Shown piece after piece: positions 1-5,975 of a stretch of 6,859 nt of DNA. A program made the translations under genes and the position numbers. A model generated the notes under the pieces. That model was not told the DNA's origin, made no database searches, and worked only from the letters and a program-made list of their open reading frames with translations. Numbering within the stretch: the first letter of the stretch is position 1; each line of letters starts with the position of its first letter. This stretch comes from CAZVUW01 sp964629825 (lineage in GTDB: Bacteria > Actinomycetota > Nitriliruptoria > Euzebyales > Egibacteraceae), in contig CAZVUW010000128.1 of assembly GCA_964629825.1 (NCBI GenBank), forward strand, positions 1-6,859, given 5' to 3'.

Positions 1-194
1 GCCCTCACCCCAGGGCTGGTCGCTGCCGACCGTGGTGGGCTGCTGTCCACCGCCGCGGGGCGCGGCGCGCTTGCAGGCAGCCAAGGGCGGGGCCGGGCTG
101 TCGCGTGCACCCGGCGTGCTCCAGGGTTAGCGGGCGTGACGGGCAGGCGGACAGACCAGGCGCGGGGTGGGTCGGGACCGGCAGGGTTCGGCGA

Positions 195-224
195 CCCACT
201 TGCGGCGTATATGCCGCAAACGGG
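195..224. repeat. Palindromic site TTGCGGC-N6-GCCGCAA
   Basis: Perfect 7-bp arms at 200-206 and 213-219 flank GTATAT. A further CCC/GGG pair at 195-197 and 222-224 extends the symmetry across two mismatched positions. The AT-rich centre and length fit a binding site for a dimeric regulator better than a terminator. No adjacent gene can be assigned with confidence, so its target is unknown. Confidence 0.4.
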
Positions 225-263
225 TTGGCGCCAGGACGAGCACGCGGCCGGGCACGCGGTCGG

Positions 264-299
264 TGTTGTTTTCGACGGGCATTTCCGTCGAGAACAACA
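264..299 (-). terminator. Probable operon terminator hairpin
   Basis: A 15-bp inverted repeat (264-278 with 285-299) with one T/G wobble closes a 6-nt loop. It begins 26 nt after the stop codon of the last gene. No T-tract follows on either strand, so if it terminates transcription it is of the U-less type proposed for GC-rich bacteria. It could work in both directions or stabilise the mRNA 3' end. The structure is seen directly; the role is inferred from position. Confidence 0.5.
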
Positions 300-325
300 G
301 CAACGTCCCGCGGTGGGTGGCGGTG

Positions 326-673
326 CTAGCCCAGGGCGGCGGAGGGGTCGCGGTCGGTGCGGCGGCGTTGCGGGGTGGCGTCGCGGTCGGTGCGGCGGCG
401 CTGGGGCGTGGCGTTCGAGGTGATGGCGTTCGGGGCGGGGGTCGCCGCGGCCGCGTCCGAGTCGGTGTCGGACGCCCCCTCATAGCCGCGGGCCATGGCC
501 TCGACCCACCAGCCGGCGACCCGGCCGATGAGCACCGTGACGAGCAGGGTTGCCACCGCCCGGAGGGCCGCGGTGGTCGGGTCGATGCGGCCGAGGCCGA
601 GCATGAGCGCCGTCGGGGCCAGGGCCAGGAGCCCCAGCATCCCGACGAACCTGCGCAGCGGCCCGATGCTCAT
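326..673 (-). CDS. Small two-helix membrane protein, end of flagellar operon, function unknown
   Basis: I do not recognise this family. The ATG at 671-673 overlaps the TGA of the FlhF-like gene as ATGA, and no Shine-Dalgarno sequence precedes it, so translation is probably coupled. Longer versions starting upstream would only read the FlhF-like gene in another frame. The product is 115 residues: a short basic N-terminus (MSIGPLRRF), hydrophobic segments at about residues 9-28 and 36-57 separated by GRIDPTT, then a polar tail. The tail contains an acidic stretch (SDTDSD, residues 68-73) and the basic motif ATPQRRRTDRD twice in tandem (88-109), and ends SAALG. A membrane anchor with a cytoplasmic charged tail is plausible. 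It occupies the place where flhG is often found but has no ATPase motif. Association with the flagellar system is inferred only from operon position and coupling. Confidence 0.75.
   Translation of the reverse strand: MSIGPLRRFVGMLGLLALAPTALMLGLGRIDPTTAALRAVATLLVTVLIGRVAGWWVEAMARGYEGASDTDSDAAAATPAPNAITSNATPQRRRTDRDATPQRRRTDRDPSAALG
347..412 (-). repeat. 33-nt tandem duplication encoding (ATPQRRRTDRD)x2
   Basis: Two adjacent 33-nt units (347-379 and 380-412) differ at only three positions, yet the encoded 11-residue motif is identical in both copies. All three differences are therefore silent. This argues for selection on the peptide and supports the reading frame of the small membrane protein. 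Confidence 0.85.
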
Positions 674-1920
674 CGCCGCGGGAGCAGGTCGCGGATGGTC
701 AGGGCCACCTCGAGCGGCACGGCGCGGCGCGCCTTGGCGCCGCGGCCCGAGCCCAGCCCGAAGCCGAGGACCAGGCCGAGCTCGGAGCTCAGCCGGATGG
801 CCTCGCACAGGTTCTCGTCGCCCACCCACGAGACGGCCAGGGGCTCATCGAACAGCAGCGGGCGCCAGCCCTCGCCGCCGATGACCACGTGCAGCCAACG
901 CCGCGCGCGGTTCCAGGCGAGCCACGACCGGGCCGCCTCGCCGCCCTGCATGGCGACGGCAAAGGGCCGCTCGGGGTCGGCCTCGGTGCCCACGGCGATG
1001 ACGGGGATGTCCATCGTCCTGGCCAGCTTCGCGGCGCGCGGGCCGACGTAGGCCGCCGCCCCGCCCGGCAGCGGGCGCGTCAGCGGGGTGATCGCGTGCG
1101 CCAGGCCGGCGACCCAGGCCGCCTCGTCGCGGGGGTCGAGGCCGCGCAGGGTCTCGAGGATCCCCGCCGGCAGGCCCAGGCGCATCAGGTTGGTCAGGCT
1201 CCACTCGGCATGGCTAGCGGAGGGCTCCGGACCGCCGAGGTCAGCGCTCGGGGCCGGGCCGGGTGTGGCGTGCGACGCGATCGGATCCGCGGATGCCATC
1301 GGCCAGCTGGGGGACTCGGGGGCGGCCGGAGCCGGGGCCGCAGCGTGAGGAGCCGGCGAGCCCGGGGCCGCGGCGCTCGGTGCGCCCGGGATGTGGGCAG
1401 CAGCGGCCCGGCCCATCGCGGTCGCATCGCCGTTGGTTGGGGTGGCCTGGGCGACAGGGGCGGCCTGGCCCATGGCAGAGGCGGCCTGGCCCATCGCCGG
1501 GGTCTGGCCGTTGCTGGTGGTCAAGTCGCTCCCGAGACGTGCGCGCAGGACCTCGGCAAAGGAGCGCTCGTCATCCTCCTCGGCGGCCAGAAGGTTCGCC
1601 ATCAGGGCGTCGAGCCCCTGGGACTGAGCCGACGACTGAGCCGACGGCTGGCCCGTCGGCTGCGCCATGGGCTGAACCGACGGCTGGGCGCCGGCGGCCG
1701 AGCCCGCGACCGAACCGGCCGCAGTCTTCGTCCCCGGCTTGCGAACGCGCAGCTGGACGACCTCGCGGGCGAAGAAGCCGCCGATGCCACCGGTGCGGGC
1801 GCGCTCGGCGGAGATGATCTCGGCGCCCGGGCCGACCTGGGTGTGGACGGCCTCGAGGGCCTCCTCGGCGGTGGGGGCCTCGAACAGCAGGACGTCGGGC
1901 TCAGGTGCTGACATTGACAT
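670..1920 (-). CDS. FlhF-like protein lacking recognisable GTPase motifs
   Basis: FlhF is normally an SRP-family GTPase that controls flagellar placement and number. This 416-residue protein has an FlhF-type N-terminus (residues 10-60: LLFEAPTAEEALEAVHTQVG, PGAEIISAERARTGG, GGFFAREVVQLRVR), which fits the usual pattern of FEA-x-EAL, LGPDAVILS and GFFGREV. Residues 63-239 are a low-complexity Ala/Pro/Gln/Ser linker. Residues ~240-277 (LTNLMRLGLPAGILETLRGL) resemble the helical N subdomain. Where FlhF has VGPTGVGKTTT followed by AKLA, this protein reads YVGPRAAKLARTM (291-303), so the P-loop is missing. No DTAG motif is present, and the TKLD position appears as LFDEP. The end, SSELGLVLGFGLGSGR, resembles the end of the FlhF G domain. 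It likely cannot bind GTP in the normal way. The position after flhA is the usual flhF slot. Start ATG at 1918-1920 with GGAG 9 nt upstream; a second in-frame ATG lies two codons later. Symbol withheld because the enzymatic core is absent. Confidence 0.8.
   Translation of the reverse strand: MSMSAPEPDVLLFEAPTAEEALEAVHTQVGPGAEIISAERARTGGIGGFFAREVVQLRVRKPGTKTAAGSVAGSAAGAQPSVQPMAQPTGQPSAQSSAQSQGLDALMANLLAAEEDDERSFAEVLRARLGSDLTTSNGQTPAMGQAASAMGQAAPVAQATPTNGDATAMGRAAAAHIPGAPSAAAPGSPAPHAAAPAPAAPESPSWPMASADPIASHATPGPAPSADLGGPEPSASHAEWSLTNLMRLGLPAGILETLRGLDPRDEAAWVAGLAHAITPLTRPLPGGAAAYVGPRAAKLARTMDIPVIAVGTEADPERPFAVAMQGGEAARSWLAWNRARRWLHVVIGGEGWRPLLFDEPLAVSWVGDENLCEAIRLSSELGLVLGFGLGSGRGAKARRAVPLEVALTIRDLLPRR
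1403..1494 (-). repeat. Repeats encoding AMGQAA/AMGRAA in the FlhF-like linker
   Basis: The 14-mer GCGGCCTGGCCCAT (plus-strand reading) occurs at 1460-1473 and 1481-1494, 21 nt apart. A one-base variant lies at 1403-1416. They encode AMGQAA, AMGQAA and AMGRAA within the disordered-looking linker. Such short in-frame repeats suggest slippage-driven length variation in a region without fixed structure. Confidence 0.65.
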
Positions 1921-3952
1921 TTCCGATCACTCCGATGGGCAGAAGGTCGATGTTGGCGGGCAGCTCTGGGAAGGCGAGGACGGGCACCTCGATGCCCATC
2001 CCGGTCAGGCAGCGCTGGAGCGGGGCGCGCAGCATCTGCCCGGCGACGACGGCGAGCGGCCGGTCCTCGCGCTGCTCGGAGGCGAGGCAGCGGGCGATCC
2101 CCTCGGACAGGAGGTTCATGCGCTCGCCGTCGATCACGAGGTGCAGCGCGCCGTCCACGTCGCGGAGGGACTCGTGCAGCACGGCCTCGAGCTCCGGGGC
2201 GAGCGTGGCGACCGCGAGCCGGCGGTCCGGGGCGATCCGGTCGACGATCGCCGGCCCCAGCGCGGTGCGGGCGGCGCTGACGAGCTGCTCGACGCTGCGG
2301 GTCTCGCGCGCCCGGGTCGAGACGGCCTCGACGATGCGGACGAGGTCACGGATCGGCACCCGCTCGGCGAGCAGGCCGCGCAGGACCGCGCCGAGCAGCG
2401 CGACGGGCAGCACCTCGGTGCCGACCTCGCCGGCCAGGAGCGGCTCGTCGTAGCGCAGGCCCTCGACCAGCAGCTGGACCTGCTGGCGGGTCAGCAGCTC
2501 GGCGGCGTTGCTGCGGGCGATCTCAGCCAGGTGCGTGACGATCACGGCCGAGCGGTCGACCACGGTCGCACCGGTCGCCGAGGCGGCGCCGCGGGCGTGC
2601 TGCGGCACCCAGTAGGCCGGAAGGTTGAACACGGGCTCGACCGTGTCGACGCCGCCGAGGGTGCGCAGCTCCGAGCCGTCGCCGGCGGGCAGGGCGAGCA
2701 CCTGGTCGGCCGGGGCGGTGCCGCGGGCGACCTCGACTCCGTGCAGCAGCACGCGGTAGGTGCTCGGCGGCAGGGTGACGTCGTCGCGCGTCCGAACCAG
2801 CGGCATGACCACGCCCAGCTCGAGGGCGATCTGGCGCCGCAGCGCGCGCACGCGCTCCAGCAGGTCGCCGCCGCGGGCCGGATCGATCAGGTCGAGGCAG
2901 TCGTGGGCGAGGTGCAGCTCGAGCGGCTCCACCCGCATCTCCCCCACCAGCGCCTCCGGGTCGTCCGGGCTGGTGGTCAGGGCGGGAGCGGCCTCGGCCG
3001 GCGCCTTCTCCGCCTCCGCGCGACGAGCCTTGGCCTTGCCGGAGAGGAACAGCAGCACCCCGGCGAGCACCGCGAACGGCAGCTTCGGCAGACCAGGCAG
3101 CAGCATCAGCCCGGCCAGGGCGATCGCCCCCACGCGCAGGGCCTGGGGGTTGCCGAGCAGCTGGGCGCTGATCTGCGGCGCGATCTCCTCGTCATCGCCG
3201 ACGCGGGTGACGAGCAGACCGGTCGCCAGGGAGATCAGCAGGGCGGGGATCTGGCTGACCAGGCCGTCGCCGACGGTGAGCAGCGAGTAGGTGCCCATCG
3301 CCTCGGACATCGACATGCCGTTGCTGGCCACGCCGATCGCGAAGCCGCCGATCAGGTTGATCGCGACGATGACGATGCCGGCGATGGCGTCGCCCTTGAC
3401 GAACTTGCTGGCGCCGTCCATCGCGCCATAGAAGTCGGCCTCCTGCGCGATGCGCTTGCGCCGCAGACGGGCCTCGCCCTCGTCGATCAGCCCCGACGCC
3501 AGGTCGGCGTCGATCGCCATCTGCTTGCCGGGCATGGCGTCGAGGGTGAAGCGGGCGGCCACCTCGGCCACGCGTCCTGCACCGTTGGTGATCACGACGA
3601 ACTGGATCACCACGAGGATCAGGAACACGACCAGACCGACGATCACCGAGCCGCCGACCACGAAACCGCCGAAGGTCTCGATGACCTTTCCGGCGTAGCC
3701 GTCGAGCAGGATCAGCCGCGTCGAGGAGACGTTCAGGGCCAGCCGCAGCAGCGTGGCCATCAGCAGGACCGACGGGAAGACCGCGAACTCCAGCGTGTCC
3801 CGCAGGTACAGGACCGCCAGCAGGATCATCACCGACACGGTGATGTTGACGGCCAGCAGCACGTCCAGGAGGACGGCGGGCAGAGGCACCACCATCATCA
3901 GGACGGCGCCCATGAAGATCAGGGGCACGAGCCCCTTGCTGAGGCGGCTCAT
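1901..3952 (-). CDS. flhA: Flagellar export gate protein FlhA
   Basis: FlhA is the largest export-gate component. Its membrane part couples proton flow to export, and its cytoplasmic domains form a nonameric ring that docks chaperone-substrate complexes. The product is 683 residues, full length. The first ~305 residues contain about eight membrane helices and the family core: FPSVLLMATLLRLALNVSST (59-78), GRVAEVAARFTLDAMPGKQ (126-144) with MAIDAD after it, and KFVKGDAIAG (183-192). Asp188 there appears equivalent to the Salmonella aspartate implicated in proton-driven export. An Ala/Glu-rich linker (~305-335) leads to the cytoplasmic domains with EPVFNLPAYWVP, VVDRSAVIVTHLAEI, and the ending FPELPANIDLLPIGVIGNV. 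ATG start with GGAG 7 nt upstream; it overlaps flhB by 4 nt and its 3' end overlaps the flhF-like gene by 20 nt. No disruption seen. Confidence 0.97.
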   Translation of the reverse strand: MSRLSKGLVPLIFMGAVLMMVVPLPAVLLDVLLAVNITVSVMILLAVLYLRDTLEFAVFPSVLLMATLLRLALNVSSTRLILLDGYAGKVIETFGGFVVGGSVIVGLVVFLILVVIQFVVITNGAGRVAEVAARFTLDAMPGKQMAIDADLASGLIDEGEARLRRKRIAQEADFYGAMDGASKFVKGDAIAGIVIVAINLIGGFAIGVASNGMSMSEAMGTYSLLTVGDGLVSQIPALLISLATGLLVTRVGDDEEIAPQISAQLLGNPQALRVGAIALAGLMLLPGLPKLPFAVLAGVLLFLSGKAKARRAEAEKAPAEAAPALTTSPDDPEALVGEMRVEPLELHLAHDCLDLIDPARGGDLLERVRALRRQIALELGVVMPLVRTRDDVTLPPSTYRVLLHGVEVARGTAPADQVLALPAGDGSELRTLGGVDTVEPVFNLPAYWVPQHARGAASATGATVVDRSAVIVTHLAEIARSNAAELLTRQQVQLLVEGLRYDEPLLAGEVGTEVLPVALLGAVLRGLLAERVPIRDLVRIVEAVSTRARETRSVEQLVSAARTALGPAIVDRIAPDRRLAVATLAPELEAVLHESLRDVDGALHLVIDGERMNLLSEGIARCLASEQREDRPLAVVAGQMLRAPLQRCLTGMGIEVPVLAFPELPANIDLLPIGVIGNVNVST

Positions 3953-5037
3953 GCTGCGGCTCCGGTCGTCGCGGCGGTCGCGGTGCTCAGCGCGTGCTGC
4001 GGGATGAGGTTGCGCCGGCGGTAGGCGATCGCGAGGACGATGGCGACGGCCTCGTACAGCGCGGCGGGCACGTGCGCGCCCACCTTGGTCTGGCGATAAA
4101 GCGCCCGGGCGAGCGGGACGTCGGTCACGATCGGCACGCCGACGCGCAGCGCCTCACGGCGGATCTTGTGGGCGAGGTGGTCGGCGCCGCGGGCCACCAC
4201 GCGCGGCGCGGCGTCCCCGGCCCCGTAGCGCAGGGCGATCGAGATGTGGGTCGGGTTGACGACCACCACGTCGGCCTGGGCGACGTCGCGGAGCATGCGG
4301 TTGCGCGACAGCTCGGTCTGGCGCCGACGGCGCTGCGAGCGCACGAGCGGGTCGCCCTCGGTGTTCTTGGTCTCCTGCTTGATCTCGTCCTTGGACATGC
4401 GCAGGTCGCGGCCCACCTTCCAGCGGTTGTAGGCGTAGTCGGCGGCACCGATCAGGACGGCGAGCAGCACGACTCGCACGAGGAGCGCCCACGCCTCGGC
4501 GATCGCGTGGTCCAGCGAGCCCTGCAGCCCCTGGGTCCTGGACATGTCGTCGATCCAGCGCTGCATGGGACCCCACACCAGCGCGATCAGCAGGCCGACC
4601 TTGGCGGCGGTGCGGACCAGCTCCCAGGTGGCGCGGACCGGCTTGAAGCGCTCGATGCCCTTCTTGATGCTGAGGTGCGAGAGCTTGGGCTTGGCGGCTT
4701 TCGGCGTCGGCTTGAAGCCGACCTGTGCGAACCCCGCGACGAGCGCGGCCAGTACGCCCGCGACGGCGAACGGGACGACCGTCACGGCGAGGATGGACTG
4801 GACGCTCTTGCCGAGCATCGCGGTCGGCAGCTCGTCGGTGATCCCGAAGGTGAACAGGCGCCGGGTCTCGGCCAGCGCGGTCTCGGCCGCCGGCCCGGCG
4901 AACACGCGCAGGGCGAGGAGGCCGGCCAGCAGCGAGGCCGCCACGCCGATCTCCTGGCTGCGAGCGACCGTCCCGTCTTTGCGGGCCTCACGACGCCGTT
5001 GCGGCGTCGCCTTCTCGGTCTTGTCCGAACGTGACAG
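3949..5037 (-). CDS. flhB: Flagellar export switch protein FlhB (CTG start)
   Basis: FlhB is the membrane protein of the export gate whose cytoplasmic domain switches export from rod/hook to filament substrates. The predicted protein is 362 residues, typical length. The N-terminus carries the family signature SDKTEKATPQRRREARK followed by DGTVARSQE. Four hydrophobic segments lie at about residues 33-49, 78-104, 144-158 and 181-203. Then come the linker MSKDEIKQETKNTEGDP and the autocleavage motif NPTH (Asn261) in DVVVVNPTHISIALRY. The C-terminal domain continues with VPIVTDVPLARALY and TKVGAHVPAALYEAVA. The signature residues are encoded upstream of the first conventional start (GTG at 4942-4944). 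No ATG, GTG or TTG occurs in frame between that codon and the TAA at 5161-5163, so CTG at 5035-5037 with AGGAGA upstream is chosen. The stop overlaps the flhA start as ATGA. Function is certain; the start codon is inferred. Confidence 0.93.
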   Translation of the reverse strand: MSRSDKTEKATPQRRREARKDGTVARSQEIGVAASLLAGLLALRVFAGPAAETALAETRRLFTFGITDELPTAMLGKSVQSILAVTVVPFAVAGVLAALVAGFAQVGFKPTPKAAKPKLSHLSIKKGIERFKPVRATWELVRTAAKVGLLIALVWGPMQRWIDDMSRTQGLQGSLDHAIAEAWALLVRVVLLAVLIGAADYAYNRWKVGRDLRMSKDEIKQETKNTEGDPLVRSQRRRRQTELSRNRMLRDVAQADVVVVNPTHISIALRYGAGDAAPRVVARGADHLAHKIRREALRVGVPIVTDVPLARALYRQTKVGAHVPAALYEAVAIVLAIAYRRRNLIPQHALSTATAATTGAAA

Positions 5038-5057
5038 GGCAGCTCGTCTCCTGCTGC
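5035..5057 (-). promoter_or_regulatory. flhB ribosome-binding site and CTG start, SD in a hairpin loop
   Basis: The minus strand reads AGGAGA (5052-5047), nine spacer bases, then CTG (5037-5035). The Shine-Dalgarno sequence lies in the 9-nt loop AGGAGACGA of a small hairpin with the 5-bp stem GCAGC/GCTGC (5057-5053 with 5043-5039). The Shine-Dalgarno sequence supports CTG as the flhB initiator. Whether the hairpin exposes the site or serves as a protein-binding element is not known. Confidence 0.6.
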
Positions 5058-5066
5058 GTCTCCGTT

Positions 5067-5087
5067 CCGACCCCGTCGAGGGGCCGG
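5067..5087 (-). other. Hairpin in the flhB leader
   Basis: An 8-bp stem (5067-5074 with 5080-5087) with one mismatch closes a 5-nt loop, 30 nt upstream of the flhB start. No U-tract follows, so it is probably not an intrinsic terminator. It may influence leader stability or merely reflect the high GC content. Confidence 0.35.
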
Positions 5088-5136
5088 TGGGACATCCTGT
5101 CCGCGGTCTTTCGCGCTGGTCCGTGCGCTCCGTCTT

Positions 5137-5163
5137 AGATCGGCAGCACGGGCGGGAACTTTA
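5137..5163 (-). promoter_or_regulatory. Predicted sigma-28 (FliA/SigD-type) flagellar promoter upstream of flhB
   Basis: Read on the minus strand, TAAA (5163-5160) is followed after exactly 15 nt by GCCGATCT (5144-5137). The enterobacterial sigma-28 consensus is TAAA-N15-GCCGATAA and the Bacillus sigma-D consensus is TAAA-N15-GCCGATAT, so 11 or 12 of the 12 fixed bases match depending on the consensus used. The site begins 23 nt after the fliR stop and ends exactly 99 nt before the flhB start at 5037, giving a leader of roughly 90 nt. It predicts that flhB, flhA and the genes after them can be transcribed independently by the flagellar sigma factor. The match and its location are seen directly; activity is inferred. 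Confidence 0.75.
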
Positions 5164-5185
5164 CGCACCCGCGCGCCGGCGTCTT

Positions 5186-5962
5186 CTAGCCCCCGCCGAG
5201 GGCCCCAAGGGCGTCGACGAGGGTCCGGCCTACAGCGTCCATGGCGCCGTCGATGGTCGCGGGGAACAGCATCAGCGCCAGCGATGAGGTGACCAGCGCG
5301 ACCAGGATCTTGGCCGGCAGGCCGACCAGGAAGATGTTCGCCTGCGGCGCGAAGCGCGAGGCGATGCCGAGCACCAGCTCGGTGACGAACAGGGCGGCCA
5401 GCACCGGGGCCGCCAGCTCAACGCCGGCCAGGAACAGTCTGCCGACCAGCCGCGCGGCGAGGCCGAGCAGCTCGCCCGAGGGTGCGATCGAGCCGTCCAG
5501 CGGGATCGCGCGGACGCTGAGCTCGAGCCCCCGAACCAGGATCGCCAGCCCGCCGAGGGCGTAGAAGAGGACCATCCCAACCAGGGCGAAGGCGCGCGAG
5601 AAGACCGCGCCCTGCTCCCCCCGCGTGGGGTCGAAGATCGACGCCGCCGCCAGGCCGGAGCTCATGTCGATGATCCCGCCGGCGACCGAGAACAGGTGCA
5701 TGATCAGCCCGCTGAGGTAGCCGAGGGCGACGCCGATCGCCGCGTTCACCAGCCCGGCGGACAGCAGGAACCCCAGGGTGGGCTCCACCGCGGGCGCCTC
5801 GGCAAGGAACAGGCCGACGGAGATCGTGATCGCGACGCGCCCCGGGACGGTCAGCGCGCGGCCCAGCAGCGGCGAGGCGACGACGAACCCGGCGACGCGC
5901 GTGATCGCCAGGACCAGCCCAAGGGCCCAGCCCGAGGAGATCGCGGCCTGCAGCTGCTCCAC
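5186..5962 (-). CDS. fliR: Flagellar export channel protein FliR
   Basis: FliR is the single-copy subunit that completes the FliP5-FliQ4-FliR1 channel and contacts FlhB. The product is 258 residues, normal for the family, and strongly hydrophobic with about six membrane segments. Family hallmarks are ITRVAGFVVASPLLG (residues 20-34) near the N-terminus, AGGIIDMSSGLAAASIFDP (94-112) followed by the loop TRGEQGAVFSRA, and ELVLGIASRFAPQANIF plus GLPAKI (195-219) near the C-terminus. Translation starts at GTG, fixed by the adjacent AGGAGG. The TAG stop is followed by an unusually long 148-nt gap before flhB, so the tightly spaced part of the operon ends here. Confidence 0.96.
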   Translation of the reverse strand: MEQLQAAISSGWALGLVLAITRVAGFVVASPLLGRALTVPGRVAITISVGLFLAEAPAVEPTLGFLLSAGLVNAAIGVALGYLSGLIMHLFSVAGGIIDMSSGLAAASIFDPTRGEQGAVFSRAFALVGMVLFYALGGLAILVRGLELSVRAIPLDGSIAPSGELLGLAARLVGRLFLAGVELAAPVLAALFVTELVLGIASRFAPQANIFLVGLPAKILVALVTSSLALMLFPATIDGAMDAVGRTLVDALGALGGG

Positions 5963-5975
5963 CGCGGCCCTCCTA
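5963..5975 (-). promoter_or_regulatory. fliR ribosome-binding site overlapping the fliQ stop
   Basis: On the minus strand the fliQ TAG stop is part of TAGGAGGG. This gives a perfect AGGAGG Shine-Dalgarno sequence 6 nt before the GTG start of fliR. It decides the GTG at 5960-5962 as the fliR start and implies that ribosomes ending fliQ can restart on fliR. Confidence 0.85.

Larger units (their letters stand above)
1..325. other. Region without a supportable gene
   Basis: This stretch follows the last operon gene and contains the hairpin and the palindrome listed separately. Several frames are open because of the GC content, but none gives a recognisable protein. Two weak possibilities remain at the left edge. 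One is a plus-strand frame open from base 2 to a TAG at 128-130, with high third-position GC, which could be the tail of a convergent gene. The other is a minus-strand GTG at 108-110 preceded by GGAG and open to the window edge (36 codons), which could be the start of a further gene. Confidence 0.5.

Noticed and set aside
1..110. Possible start of another minus-strand gene (GTG at 108-110 with GGAG upstream, 36 codons to the edge)
   Set aside because: The Ala/Pro/Arg/Ser-rich translation is not recognisable, and a competing plus-strand frame has equal or better third-position GC. The window is too short to decide.
2..130. Possible 3' end of a convergent plus-strand gene ending in TAG
   Set aside because: Only 42 codons are visible, with no domain and low-complexity composition; high GC alone can explain the open frame.
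167..1051. A 294-codon plus-strand open frame over the FlhF-like and small membrane protein genes
   Set aside because: Low-complexity Arg/Gly/Ser composition, no recognisable domain, and it lies antisense to two coupled genes with better support.
1739..4024. A 761-codon open frame on the plus strand antisense to flhA
   Set aside because: It is the opposite-strand shadow of flhA, produced by the scarcity of AT-rich stop codons at high GC. Its translation is an unstructured Asp/Gly/His/Gln-rich sequence without domains, while flhA is unambiguous.
4942..4944. GTG as the start of FlhB
   Set aside because: It would remove the DKTEKATPQRRREARK signature present in frame immediately upstream and has no reason to be preferred over the CTG preceded by AGGAGA.
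4782..5168. A minus-strand frame starting with ATG upstream of flhB
   Set aside because: It is out of frame with FlhB. Its Arg/Pro-rich translation has no family features, whereas the neighbouring frame encodes the conserved FlhB N-terminus.
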